Shown piece after piece: positions 1-12,245 of a DNA stretch of 64,000 nucleotides (the first letter of the stretch is position 1; each line of letters starts with the position of its first letter). The stretch is from Phoronis australis (Eukaryota; Phoronida; Phoronidae). The stretch is taken from the NCBI GenBank assembly GCA_002633005.1, contig NMRA01000010.1, positions 333,846-397,845 on the forward strand, written 5' to 3'. The position numbers and the translations under genes are program-made. The notes under the pieces are model-generated. The model searched no databases and had not been told where the DNA came from. It saw nothing but the letters and a program-made list of their open reading frames with translations.

Positions 1-2399
1 CGAACTTGAATGTACATGTATGTTTATGAAAAGCTCTTACCCGCACGTACAAATTTGGCATATGCACCGCGCGGACATTATATTTGGACTAGTTTAGATA
101 ATTTCGGTGTTGCAATTTTTTGTTAGAGCTTGGAGTTGTGGCTCGTTAGGTCTTTCCCAGATGGTACGGGAGCCTTTCATACGATTTCTGTGCTACGTAG
201 CATACCTGTGTCGTCACAACATCGTTTTCGAATCAAAGTTAACACGGAGACAACTGGATAGGGGACAAACTGTATTCTCGTTGTAGTTTGTCCAGTTCGG
301 CATCTTACTCGTTCACAATGAAGTTGTTATCCTACTTTCTCAAGAAATTTAAGTCAATTCTGCACAATTATTGTCGTATGTTATACACGCATATAGTGAT
401 CATGCTACTCAAGTCATGGTCGACCCCCTACTAACAACAGGGTGGTAAATGGGTGATTCGGAGGTACAAGAACAAGAACAACAGGATATACGTGGTCCAA
501 CGGCTCAGGTGTCTGCCTAATGATCTCAAAGGTTCAAATTTCACTGGACAACGCTGCTAGACTTTTTGAGTCAGGTCTGAATCTGCTCAGCTCGGTCTTT
601 TGTGACCTCGATTCTAACTCATAATTCAAAAAACCGAACTATGTCAAACTATTGCAAGTACATATTTTTGAAAGAAAAAATATTAGGATTGTCCAAATAT
701 GTTTTATATTCATGTGCCATTATTATTCTCTTTACGTTACGACCTATTTAAGTCAAAATTTCATTTTTAAGAATGGTACATATAACCGTTTTAAAGTGAA
801 AACTTCAAAATTTACCCCAAAAACACCGTTAGGAATTTTCGACTACTCATTTAGTTTGGTTTCTGTGCCAATTTTACTCGCAAAACGTACGGTAGCTGTC
901 GTAGTCGTCCCATCTACAGTACGCAAAAAGTAATCGTTTAAAACTGGAAAGTTTCAGTGAAATCCACTCAGCGTTTTTTAGAGAACTCGTGTTCGAAGGG
1001 TTGAACTTAATTCGATTTTCTGAAACCGAGGAAAAGCCGAAAACGCAGTCAAATCCCAAAGACTTTCGATTAATTATTCACTGAAAACTTTGCTTTTGGT
1101 CAGTATTTCCAGTGCGTAGTTAACTTACTCCTCACTTATAACACTTTGTAAGCCGGGCTTCAATGACTAGAGTATAGATATGGGCTTAGTGCTACAAAAA
1201 TAGGTCCTCTCTTTCCCTGTTACCCCCCCCCCCTCTCTCTCTCTAAGTTCTTTGATAAATTTGTTCTATCCTATTGTGTTTTCCAATGCAATCATTTCTG
1301 GTTGTTGAGATACTGTCGGGATTTGCACGGAACGCTTTTTGTGTCTTCTCGATAAATTTGGAATCTGTCCCAACCCCTCGTGAATAGTTGACAGTGCTGG
1401 ACTTAAGGAAAGACAAATTTAAAGGACATCCCAAGCCGTTCTTCCAAGAGAGAATCCCGTCTGAATGGGGACCTCTTCGTATAGTAAGTTAAATTTCATT
1501 AAATTGGAAAAGTGTGACCAGTGAATTCCATCATAGTGTGACCCTTTTACAAGTGGCCTTCCTTAAGTATTACGACTCCACAAAAACAGGAAAGTGGAGG
1601 CACATTACCGATTCCATCTACAGCCCTCCCTCCCTGAGTGGGTCCGCCTTGAGAAATTATCAGTAAAAACACGAATAGAGAGGCAGCACCCGTAGGCCTA
1701 TCCCTCCAACGGTTGGACAGGGTCTATCATTCAAAAAAGGGAATGACCAGCAATTGATGCTATCAGTCAGGTTCCCAAGTATTATCATGTGATATGCTAT
1801 TTCCAAAAAAAGAAAAGAGCGAGCGACAATCAAGGCCCTTGCCAGAGAGGGCTCCGCGGAGAAATGTAGTTTAAAGTCGTCATCTTGAATATAAAAATCC
1901 AGTGAACTGATAGGCTCGGCAAAAGCTGTGCTTTACAAATTTTCTTGACTTTTTCAACGTGCACTTCGCGCTTAAACGACCCTTCCGCCGGCACGCGCTG
2001 CAAAATGGTCAGTGGTAATTGTTTCCAAAGGTGGCTTGACTGGGATTGTTGTGTGGATGACCGAGGGGCTGAAATGACTGGCACTGAAATTGGACCTTTG
2101 CAATGAAAAGGATTAGTCCTAAGAGCTAGGATACAAGGAATGACTAGTACCTCCCGTACCAAGAGGGGTTTTGCATTGAACAGTTTGTCATGCCCCGTTG
2201 TACCTGCCACCTCACTCCCCCCCCCCCGTGTATACACCAGTGCATAGAGCTCGCAATATGCTCGTAATTGGTGGAAGTGTTTTCATTTTATATCTCACTT
2301 ATGTAGTAATTCCCAAGGTACGTGTCTTACCTTACATCTTAGTCGTTCGTGGTCGAGCTCAATAGGTCTGTTTGGTGTGTGGTCTGAATATCGAAAGCC
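1..2399. other. No gene recognised
   Basis: AT-rich sequence with only short frames lacking recognisable domains. A C-run followed by a CT microsatellite lies near 1226-1245 and a C-run near 2217-2227. Confidence 0.6.
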
Positions 2400-2620
2400 G
2401 CTCTGCATCCCAGCACGTGTATCGGCCGCAGGGCCGCTTAATTAATATTCATAATGCGCACTAATTGGCCATTACCGCGCATGGGCCGGACAGCCAACGT
2501 CGGCAGTCTCCAAGACGACAGCAGTCGTCTCTCGATGCCGAAAGAGAACGCGCGCGGCAGAAGGGCAGCGCATCTTTTCGCGCGCAGCAGTGAGGCAGGT
2601 CAAATAACGTCTTACTACAC
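2400..2620. promoter_or_regulatory. CpG-rich patch
   Basis: Locally GC-rich and dense in CpG (repeated GCGCGC, CGCGCG and GGCCG), in contrast with the AT-rich surroundings, with an E-box CACGTG near 2415. This may be a promoter or the 5' exon of a gene, conceivably a distant non-coding first exon of the RLR. No coding sequence is recognised. Confidence 0.3.
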
Positions 2621-3425
2621 TTGTGTCATCGTCAATCGTTGCCAGTATGGCCTTACGTAGGGATCTATAATCCTTTCTTATCTGATTAAGGAAGAAGTTC
2701 AGATAACACTTGTTGAGTAAAAGTGTTATTTTGGCAAATAAAGTGGAAATACTAATTTCATTTTTAAACGAGCAATTTGATGAATATTAGTTTTTCATTT
2801 GCTGTGTGATGTCATCAGGTCTAAATAATGATGACAATCGGACAATAGTTGCAAAACACAACTCTCTGAGGTTCTGTTGACAGGTTTTGAATGTTCTCAT
2901 AGAGATGATTAGACTTTTCTGGCCTACGACATTTTTGCCTTTATCTGCAGTCGATCTGCCACAGACCCACATAACAATACGCCAATGTATGTAAAGACTT
3001 TATGATATACAGACAAAAGTGGCCCAGTGAAATAATACTGTCCATACCACTTGCTTTGTCACAATATCTTACAAACCACTGCCCTGTTTGAAAAGCAATT
3101 ATGTTAGACTGAGGGAGGTAACATATGCATATGCGTCTTTTGCAGGTTGTCGACATCTCTAAATACAGTTGATAACATTTAACAACTGGACTGAAACATG
3201 GTGGCATACAGTAATGTTTGATACAAATGTTCCCATGTGAGTGAGGATCATACAGACGGGTAATGACATATCTAAGTTGTGTTAATATTGGTTTTTCGTT
3301 ATGCAAGATAGGTGATTTTCAGCTTTTTTGTGCAGTTGTCTTTGTTCATGAAGGTTGTCTTCTATCAGGAAAGTGTTTGTTCCATCAACACTTTCGTTTA
3401 GAGGTTGTATTGAGTTGTCTATAGC
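2621..3425. other. No gene recognised
   Basis: AT-rich, short shadow frames only; no repeat structure seen. Confidence 0.5.
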
Positions 3426-3725
3426 CTAGGCGGGGGCCCAGGGGGCCAAAACCAGGTCCCCCTTAATTGGCTGCCGCCAGCAAAATGAAACAGAAACAGC
3501 GTGAAGCGCGAAGAAAAAGAGAGTTCAGTAAATAGGACCGGTAGCGGATTGGGGGGCTCAGATCCCAGATCGCGGCGGAATCGTGTTCCCGTTTTTCATT
3601 TTAGTCCACCGATAGATTTTCTGAACAGAAGGTTCACATCCTCGGCTCCCACAACTTTCGGGCCCCATGTTTCCCTGAGACAACATGTTGGACCTCCCCC
3701 TTATGGTATCCTAGATCCGCCACTG
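3426..3725. mobile_element. MITE copy 1 (CAGTGGCGGATCTAGG family)
   Basis: About 300 bp, related along its length to 31630-31940 (shared blocks GTGAAGCGCGA, TTTTAGTCCACCG, GAGACAACATGTTGG and the right end CCTAGATCCGCCACTG). The left end is eroded. C/G-rich ends and a CAGTGG-type terminus resemble hAT-type non-autonomous elements. No coding capacity. Confidence 0.65.
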
Positions 3726-6110
3726 TATAGTACATAAAATACTTGAATGCGATGAGTGATCTTGTTTGAATCTGCTGATAAATAAATTATCATTGTCAAA
3801 ATGTGGAAACAGAGAATAATAGATTTTCCATTTACTGGATTTTCTTATAGATCCAACATTCACCTACTGACAATGAATCTCGATCCTTGTTCACTTTTCG
3901 AAGCTCGTTGTACATGTGTGTATTTGTCACAGGTATTATGCACGTCAACGTGAAAACAATTCTGTCTGTAATGCGTATATTTGATTGAAGAGGTTTGTAT
4001 GTAGTAGTATCGTGTTTGCATAAAAGGAATTTAAACTATTCTATCTATTTTAAACAGGTTCTAAGCAGCTTCCTGTGTTCCAGAAAGTCACGGATAAGAG
4101 GAAGAGTCCCCCCAACTGACGCAGCACGTTCAAGCTACTAAATCAGGGCCACACAACTGGTGTCATTGACAGCACATGTTAGTGAACATCTTTATCGCTT
4201 ACACAGAATCGATGATAACCATTCGTGCTACTGTGCACTGTCTGTAGGTCAACAGATTGGCCAAAGTTGGAGGACCCTATTTCATTGCTGTTACAGCATT
4301 CGAAGCTGCTTGCCAATGTATCACCTTAAATACAGCGTATGTCCCTTTCAGGTCTATGTAGCCAAATCTGCCCGATAGATCAGTCTATATTTCTTTTATT
4401 AAATGGCTACTGGTGCTTCTTTAATGCTTTGATGTACTGACATTGTCTGCTTGCTTTGTTGTTAGGGTTTATTATTTTTATGGTATCTGATTGGTCACAT
4501 TGCTAGTTGCGTGACATCCTGGTGGCGTAAATGAAAAGTGTTATTCCACAGGGAGGTGGGTCAAAATTATTAACCTGTGTTCCAGACCATCAGAGGACAG
4601 AAGTGTCAGTTGTCACGTAATGAAACAACATGAGTAACCCAAAATTTAATGTCAGGACATAAGGTAATGTGGCACCTTACTGACAAATATCTACAAACTT
4701 TGGAATTTAACTTTCTAAAGCACTACTTTAATTCATGAAAGTAGAGAGTCTGTATATATTGACTTTATATATCAATCTGCCATTAATTGGGTCCATTCAG
4801 TTGACCATATTTTTAATAAGATTCCGGAAAAGGGAATACATTCGTAACAAAACAGTGGAGTCGATAACATGACAAATTTTCTTTTTATATAAATGTTCAA
4901 GATGGAATCTGAAAAATGCCGATTCTGTTTTCTTAGTGACCCTTTTCGTTTTATTCAATTTTGAGTTTTTCATGAAATTACTGAAAGTCCCTGTTTTAGC
5001 TAGCCCTCCCATGCCAAAGTAAATTAGTCAAAAGACAATCTCTAAAAGCCTGATGGGGAACAGTGCATAAAGTACAAGATCTGAAAGTTTTTATTGGAAT
5101 CCTATCAGCCATTTGCAAGATGTGTTTTCCGCTTTACCAAGTTTAGACATTTGTCTAGGATCTCCCATAACCTGATGCTTGAACACTTTTCTTTTACTGC
5201 ACAGTGAATGATGTCGTATAACTGTTGGTCTTCACATACATGTACGCCATATGTTGATCACATCAGGTGTTGGCTAACAGGTAAGCAGAAAGTCCTGGGT
5301 CCAAACCTTGGTGGGGACAAAGAGCATTTTAGATGTAACTATGCATCACCTGATGCCAACAAAATATCAGGTGTGAAAAGATTAATTCTTGCTTATTATT
5401 CTTAAAGTTTTAACAATTTTTCCTTTGAATTAAAGTTAGGGCAGGCTCTAGTCAAAATGGAATGTTATTGTGACGAAATCACCTTTTTAAGTTTGCCTCT
5501 GTATGTTAGGAGTTCGTTGGCATACTTTCATGAAATTTGACAAATAGTTGTGTTTTTCAGAGATGACGTCACCTTCTCAATTCGGATGGGTTTAACCCAC
5601 TATGCATCATCTAAGGAGCATCTTTATGATTCCAAAAACACTACTGGAATTGCGTTGCAGTCGTGGGTGCAGTAGCTTTTGTATACAGAAGGCAAGCATC
5701 GAAAAGTTTACACCATTTGAGCATTTATTGCAGTACAGCATTTGTCAAAGGTTAGGGTAATTGTGTAAGGAGATGGATTGTTTTTCAAATGGGAACCATT
5801 CATTACACAATACACATCCAATGGAGTCTGCTCAGTGTTGTCATCGAAAAATTATTATTGTTTACTGCAGCAGAATATTTGTGCAAGTGGGAATGTTGCG
5901 ATGTTGCATTTTAAAGATTTCAAAAGAAATTAGACAGACTTCAGAAGAAGTCTCCAAGACTGCCAAATTTGGATAAACTTCTTACCAGAGTAATTTGTCA
6001 GTTTACGTAGTCGAACTTTTGTCAGAGTTGAATGTCGACATTGTGTCTAGTCCTTAATTTTTTGTTTGTGAATGGTCTTACGCAATAAGTTTTTTTTTTG
6101 TTTAGATTTA
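3726..6110. other. No gene recognised
   Basis: AT-rich, with short frames such as 4160-4378 lacking family signatures. No convincing exon or repeat structure. Confidence 0.5.
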
Positions 6111-9100
6111 GCTAGAATTGGATTGGATTCTATTGGGAAAGAAATAAATATTTTATTAGCCTTGTCAAATTACGACATTGTGTAGTTTAGTTTGAAAAAT
6201 ACTGTATGCTAGCCTTTGTACCTTTACACAGTATATTTTGTGTTGTATTAAGTTTGGTAGTATGTTGGAAAAATAAAAAACTTAGACCTGTCCATGTAGA
6301 TGTTGTTAAAGCAAAATCACATTCATATTTTTAAATATCTTTAAAAACTATCCACCATTTTCGTTGTAACATACATCATCTCCAGAGACTCCGGTCCACC
6401 TGCACTAACATGGAGAACATGTTTTCTGTGACACCCTGAACTTTCCAAAAAGAATGGGCCCAACTTGAGGATTTCATTTTGTCTATGAAAGTATCTCATT
6501 AAAGGTATTAAAATTTTTATAAAATTGAAAATGTGTAACCCCATACTGTTTTAAGTACTGGTTAAATTTGGAATTATGTAGAAGACGATTGCTAATGTGT
6601 TAGAGTAGTCTCAAGAACAGGAATTGCGTTTACAGTTTATTGTAATCTGCGAGAGAAAGCTTGCTTCACCACTTAGTTTTTTGTGAAATGAAAAGATACG
6701 GATTGCAAGTTTGCTTATTAAGGGAATAGTATTTTGTTCTGAATTGATTTAGCATACAACTTTGTACCAAGGCAAGGGCAACGGATGGTGTCTTATGTCT
6801 GCCCTCTTGGACGACACGTTCACAGAGTTTGAACAACTAGCTGCCTTACAAAAAGGCATGGAGAATTGTTTACTACACTGGCAAACAGTAAATAATAAGA
6901 ATCGGTGATACAATGATAAAACTCGATGTAAACTCTATCCACTCAATGCCCCAATATGGAGCAGAAATATGTGATAAGCAGTCGATGCCCTGTCAACCAC
7001 TGACATATCGGCCAATCAGAGATTGCTGTCAGCATTAGTGTTTTTACAATAAAATGTGAGTCAGTTTTGTTTGGAGCGCAACTCGGGCAAATGTGAGTTT
7101 TATGTGTATGTTGGAACCGGTTTACTGCTGCATTATTTTTACTACAGTCATCTTTTAAACTTGGCATCGAGTAAAAATTAATCGTGGATAATTTACAGGG
7201 ACAGAAAATATTGTTCATAATGTCTTGTAATCTTTCAGGGAATGCTTACTTCACAACGTAGGGTTTGTAAAGGGAAAATAGAATGGCCTGCTTAAACGTG
7301 GAATTCGGAAGAAAGTAATTATTGTTAACGTGTTCAATAAAGTCTCAAGATAAGAAAAAGTTGTACTTACAACATATTTTAACCCGCCAGAAAATGCTTT
7401 TGTGAAATGAAAAGACATTAATTCCAAGTTTGCTTATTAAGGGAANGCTAGAATTGGATTGGATTCTATTGGGAAAGAAATAAATATTTTATTAGCCTTG
7501 TCAAATTACGACATTGTGTAGTTTAGTTTGAAAAATACTGTATGCTAGCCTTTGTACCTTTACACAGTATATTTTGTGTTGTATTAAGTTTGGTAGTATG
7601 TTGGAAAAATAAAAAACTTAGACCTGTCCATGTAGATGTTGTTAAAGCAAAATCACATTCATATTTTTAAATATCTTTAAAAACTATCCACCATTTTCGT
7701 TGTAACATACATCATCTCCAGAGACTCCGGTCCACCTGCACTAACATGGAGAACATGTTTTCTGTGACACCCTGAACTTTCCAAAAAGAATGGGCCCAAC
7801 TTGAGGATTTCATTTTGTCTATGAAAGTATCTCATTAAAGGTATTAAATTTTTTATAAAATTGAAAATGTGAAACCCCATACTGTTTTAAGTACTGGTTA
7901 AATTTGGAATTATGTAGAAGACGATTGCTAATGTGTTAGAGTAGTCTCAAGAACAGGAATTGCGTTTACAGTTTATTGTAATCTGCGAGAGAAAGCTTGC
8001 TTCACCACTTAGTTTTTTGTGAAGTGAAAAGACATGGATTGCAAGTTTGCTTATTAAGGGAACAGTATTTTGTTCTGAATTGATTTAGCATACAGCTTTG
8101 TACCAAGGCAAAGGCAACGGATGGTGTCCTATGTCTGCCCTCTTGGACGACACGTTCACAGAGTTTGAACAACTAGCTGCCATACAAAAAGGCATGGAGA
8201 ATTTTTTACTACACTGGCAAACAGTAAATAATAAGAATCGGTGTGATACAATTGTAAAACACAATGTAAACTCTATCCACTCAATGCCCCAATATGGATC
8301 AGAAATGTATGATAAGCAGTCGATGCCCTGTCAACCACTGACATATCAGCCAATCAGAGACTGCTGTAAGCATTAGTGTTTTTACAATAAAATGTGAATC
8401 AGTTTTCTTTGGAGCGCACCTCGGGCAAATGTTGTTTTTATATGTATGTTAGAATCGGTTTACTGCTGCATTATTTTTACTACAGTCACCTTTTAAACTT
8501 GGAATCGAGTAAAAATTAATCGTCGATAATTTACAGGGACAGAAAATATTGTTCATAATGTCTTGTAATCTTTCAGGGAATGCTTACTTCACAACATAGG
8601 GTTTGTAAAGGGAAAATAGAATGGCCTGCTTAAACGTGGAATTCGGAAGAAAGTAATTGTTAACGTGTTCAATAAAGTCTCAAGATAAGAAAAAAGTTGT
8701 GCTTACAACATATTTTAACCCGCCAGAAAATGTTTTTGTGAAATGAAAAGACATTAATTCCAAGTTTGCTTATTAAGGGAACAGTATTTTGTTCTGAATT
8801 CATTTAGCATACAGCTTTGCACCAAGGCAATGGCAACGGATGGCATCCTATGTCCGCCCTCTTAGGCGACACCTTTTTCTCAGAGTTTGAACAACTATGT
8901 GCCATACAAAAAGGCATGGAGAACTTCTTACTACATTGGCAAACAGTAAATAATAAGAATCGGTGATACAATGACAAAAGGCGATGTAAACTCTATCCAC
9001 TCAATGCCGCAATATTGAGCAGAAATATGTGATAAGCAGCTGGTGCCATAGCAACCACTGACATATCAGCCAATTAGAGATTGCTGTAAGCATTAGTGTT

Positions 9101-9440
9101 TTTACAATAAAATGTGAATCAGCTTTTGTTTGGAGCGCAACTCGGGCAAATATGAGTTTTATTTGTATGTTAGAACCGGTTTACTGTTGTATTGTCTTTA
9201 CTAGTCATCTTTTAAACTTGGCATTGGGTAAAAATTAATCGCCGATAATTTACAGGGACAGAAAATATTACTCATAATGTCTTGTAATCTTTAAGAGAAT
9301 GTATATTTCACAACATAGGGTTTGTAAAACGAAAATAGAATGGCCTGCTTAAACGTGGAATTCGGAAGAAAATAATTGTTAACATGTTCAATAAAGTCTC
9401 AAGATAAGAAAAAGTTGTGCTTACGACAAATTGTAACCAG
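6111..9440. repeat. ~718 bp tandem repeat, partly inflated by an assembly duplication
   Basis: Related units begin near 6681, 7398, 8018 and 8735, each with the landmark AAGTTTGCTTATTAAGGGAA. N 7446 is followed by a near-copy of 6111-7445 (7447-8781, same 1335 bp length), so probably only two or three units are real. Units carry an open stretch encoding SALLDDTFTEFEQLAA and MENFLLHWQTVNNKNR (best copy 8098-8376) with no recognisable domain. Parts resemble the ~170 bp array that follows. Confidence 0.75.
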
Positions 9441-9442
9441 CC

Positions 9443-10650
9443 AGAGAATGTTTGGTTCACCATGTGACTTTGTAAAGCTATCATACAATCATTCCAAGTA
9501 AGGAAGGGCGTGGCTTGCTTAAACTTGGAATTGGGTAGAAAACAATTGCCAACGCATTCAGAGGTGTTCCAAACGTGATAGAAAATGCATTTATGACATA
9601 CTGTAACCGGTCAGAGAATATTTGCTACACCAGAAGAAAGTAAAGAAGAAATATTCCAAGTTTAAGCAAGAGCGTGGCTTGCTTAAACTTGGAATTGGGT
9701 AAAAAAACTACGAAATGCATTCAAGGGTGTTACAAAATTAATAGAAAATGCATTTACAATGTATTGCAACCAGTGAAAGAATTTTTGGTTAACCACGTGA
9801 TTTTTGTTAGGGCAGAAACTGAATTATTCCAAGTTTAAGTGAGACACGCCCTTGCTTAAAGTTGGAATTGGGTAGAAAAAACTGCGAATGACCGCAGAAG
9901 TGTTCCAAAATTAATAGAAAATGGATTCAAAATGTATTGCAACCAGTTACCGAATGTTTGGTTCACCATGTGATCTTTTGTAAAGCAGAAGTTGAATTAT
10001 TCCAAGTTAATGCAAGGGTGTATCTTGCTTAAACTTGGAATTTATTGTGTTAAAAATCTGCGAATGCGCTCAGAAGTATTCTTAAGATAATAGAAAAAAG
10101 CATTTAAATTGTATTGCAACCAGTGAGAGAATGTTTGGTTCACCACGTGAGTTTTTGTGAAGCAGAAATTGGGTTATTCCAAGTTTAAGCGAGCCAGGCC
10201 CTAGCTTAAACTTGGAATTGGGTAAAAAACAACGGCGAATGCATTCATAGGTGTTTCAAAAGTAATAGAAAATGCATTTACATTGTATTGCAATCATTAA
10301 GAGAATGTTTGGTTCACATCGCGAATTTTTTAGAAAAGAAATTGAATTATTCCAAGCTTAAGCGAGCCACGCCCTTGCTTAAACTTTGAGGTGGGTATAA
10401 AAAACTGCGAATGTGCTCGAAGTGTTCCAAAATTTAAAATGTATTGCAACCAGTTACCGAATGTTTGGTTCACCATGTGATCTATTGTAAAGCAGAACTT
10501 GAATTATTCCAAGTTAAAGCAAGGGCGTATCTTGGTTAAACTTGGAATTTACGGGGTAGAAAAAAAATCGGCCAGAATTCTTCCGAAACTAGAAAATGCA
10601 TATAAAATGTATTGCAACCAGTTAGTGAATGTTTAATTCACCTCTTGATC
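9443..10650. repeat. ~170 bp tandem repeat array, about 8 units, each with a hairpin
   Basis: The landmark GAATGTTTGGTTCACC recurs (diverged) near 9443, 9613, 9775, 9949, 10124, 10297, 10458 and 10621, a spacing of 161-175 bp. Many units hold an inverted repeat TTCCAAGTTTAAGC ... GCTTAAACTTGGAA; clear examples are 10177-10217 (14 bp arms) and 9827-9866. The array ends about 0.5 kb before the RLR start codon. Confidence 0.85.
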
Positions 10651-11096
10651 AAACATCAACCAGGCACTATAATTTCAAACTTGAAGCTTTATTTTTATAT
10701 TGGAATAGGCAACAACACAGAAATAATACGACTCAAATGGCCACCGTGGCAGTAAGGCTAAGACCTTGAATGCCCGGTGCATTACTGGGTGGGCATCAGC
10801 CTAATCACAATGCAGTCCTTAAGTGATTTTTTATTCCAGTCCCTCGGGCTAACCAGTATTCGTGACCAGGCCATGGCGGGAGCTTTATCTCGATTTTTTA
10901 GAAATCTTTTCTCTCTGTAGCCTACCGGTTCAGAAACGGTTGCAGCCCAAGCGCCTTGTTCTGTGATTGTGCGCCAGGCAGCCACTTTTAAGTAGATTAA
11001 AATCCCAAGTTCACGCAAGATTTCAAGCTCACGTACAACGAACGATATATTCGTGAAACCACACGAGGGCGCTGCGACTCCTTTGTAATCATGATT

Positions 11097-11106
11097 GGGA
11101 TTTTCC
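11097..11106 (+). promoter_or_regulatory. NF-kappaB-like site GGGATTTTCC
   Basis: Exact match to the Rel/NF-kappaB consensus GGGRNWYYCC, 44 bp before the RLR start codon. Rel proteins drive immune genes across Bilateria. Single-site matches occur by chance; the context and two adjacent immune-type motifs raise the odds. It could lie in an intron if 11138 is a splice acceptor. Confidence 0.4.
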
Positions 11107-11120
11107 AGAATAGCCCCGAC

Positions 11121-11129
11121 TTCTGGGAA
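11121..11129 (+). promoter_or_regulatory. STAT-like GAS site TTCTGGGAA
   Basis: Matches the STAT consensus TTCNNNGAA, between the kappaB-like and IRF-like motifs upstream of the RLR start. Motif match only. Confidence 0.3.
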
Positions 11130-11137
11130 ATTTTTCA

Positions 11138-11147
11138 GGAACTGAAA
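11138..11147 (+). promoter_or_regulatory. IRF/ISRE-like site GGAACTGAAA
   Basis: Fits GRAANNGAAA, the core of interferon-stimulated response elements bound by IRF proteins, ending two bases before the RLR ATG. Its first base is also the last base of a possible splice acceptor (TTTTTCAG), so a role in splicing instead is possible. Confidence 0.3.
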
Positions 11148-11149
11148 AC

Positions 11150-11220
11150 ATGGAAGTCGACGCCAACAATTCGCAGTTGGACGTCCAACGAAAGATGATC
11201 AATGAAGTGTACTTGGAGCC
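11150..11220 (+). CDS. RLR exon 1 (partial): N-terminus, start of CARD1
   Basis: ATG with A at -3 and G at +4 opens an acidic N-terminus (MEVDANNSQLDVQ...) leading into a helix-like stretch (RKMINEVYLEP), as at the start of an RLR CARD. The frame runs into N 11221, and the sequence to the right is a G/C-rich transposon end, so the 3' part of this exon and its donor are missing from the assembly. Assigned by position (1.7 kb upstream of the next CARD exon) and character, not by a verified splice. If TTTTTCAG ending at 11138 is an acceptor, the exon starts at 11139 and more 5' UTR lies upstream. Confidence 0.55.
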
Positions 11221-11221
11221 N
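11221..11221. other. Contig join cutting RLR exon 1
   Basis: Single N. Left is coding sequence; right is a G-run and the end of a C/G-rich MITE. No overlap is visible across it, so real sequence (rest of exon 1 and its donor) is probably missing. Confidence 0.7.
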
Positions 11222-11268
11222 GGGGGGGGGGGGGCATGGCCCCCTTGCCCCCCCCAAATCCGTCACTG
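11222..11268. mobile_element. MITE fragment (same family as 3426, 31630, 43188)
   Basis: Starts in a G-run, contains CATGGCCCCC and ends AAATCCGTCACTG, the reverse complement of the family terminus CAGTG(A/G)CGGATTT. Only this end is present because the contig begins inside the element. Confidence 0.55.
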
Positions 11269-11559
11269 AAACCCCACGTTGTTCAATGGTAGTGACTGAT
11301 TCTCAAATCAATTTTAATTCAGAAATCTACCTATCCGGCTAATTACCGGCCGCCATCATACTATATCATGGACAAGGTAATTAACTTCTTTATCATTAAG
11401 CGTGGTCAGTGTTGGTCCTAACTGTCCAGGCATCAAGTTGATAACTTTACATCATCGGTGTTTTTGTCAGTGCCATTGTCATCACCAATGTTGTAGTCGT
11501 GGTCCTGGTCGAGATGTTGTTATTCTTGTTTGTTGTCAAACCTAGTAAGTTCTTCATTT

Positions 11560-12102
11560 CATTACGGCATTTTCCCGTTGCTCCCAACTTGTTCGATTCT
11601 ATTGCCCTACAAGTTGGGAAGTTTACCCCTGTATAGCCAATTATCTTACACGACTGATTAACTCCATTCTGGCATTCATGGTTGGAGGGCCAGGTCTCTT
11701 TTGTTTGATAATTGCTCTAATCTCTAATAAGATCCTATCTACCCTGACTGGGCTGTGCTGTTGAAAATAAAAGTTAAGTTATAACATATTTATACATAAA
11801 CCAATAGTATTTCTGAAATCTTCGTCAAATGGTGACCATGTTTATAGTTTTGAATCGCCAAAATTGCCCAACTGCAACCAAAGTTACGACAATCTATTCT
11901 TTCCGAATACACCAATTAATTCATTCTGGGTTTGACTGTGTTCACACGCGGTCTGTAATAAGCCTAGTAGATAAGTGGCTTGCCTGTTTTTATAACAGAC
12001 AAAAGACTTTGCTTTGCAGTTAACAAAGAAGCTAGATGTTATCACACGCTCACCACCCCCTTCGTCTGGTTAAGTCACTGAACGGGAAAACGCTGTCATG
12101 TG
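11560..12102 (+). repeat. Foldback element, left arm (intron 1)
   Basis: About 540 bp that reappears inverted at 12246-12762. The outer ends agree closely (CATTACGGCATTTTCCCGTT against the complement of AACGCTGTAATG) and internal blocks such as TACACGACTGATTAACTCC pair exactly. The arm's inner end (AACGGGAAAACGCTGTCATG) is itself an inverted copy of its outer end, so each arm looks like a complete small element with ~20 bp terminal inverted repeats. Confidence 0.85.
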
Positions 12103-12245
12103 ATTTCTCCAAGTGATGCTCTTTAATTAAGTTAGTACTTTCATCTTTATTACTATTCTGTATCAGTGTTGCCTAGTTCACACAGTGATTGTAACTATTG
12201 TCTCAGGTAAGGTCTGTGTCATTTGATGTTAAGCTGGTTGCCGTG

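Larger units (their letters stand above)
10651..11149. promoter_or_regulatory. Upstream region of the RLR start
   Basis: Holds the three motifs listed separately and a weak TATA-like GATATATT near 11044. A frame on the - strand (10782-11018) has no recognisable family and lies in mixed sequence. Promoter assignment rests on position only. Confidence 0.3.

Noticed and set aside
10782-11018. 78-residue minus-strand frame upstream of the receptor
   Set aside because: No family recognised and no splice context; left unannotated.
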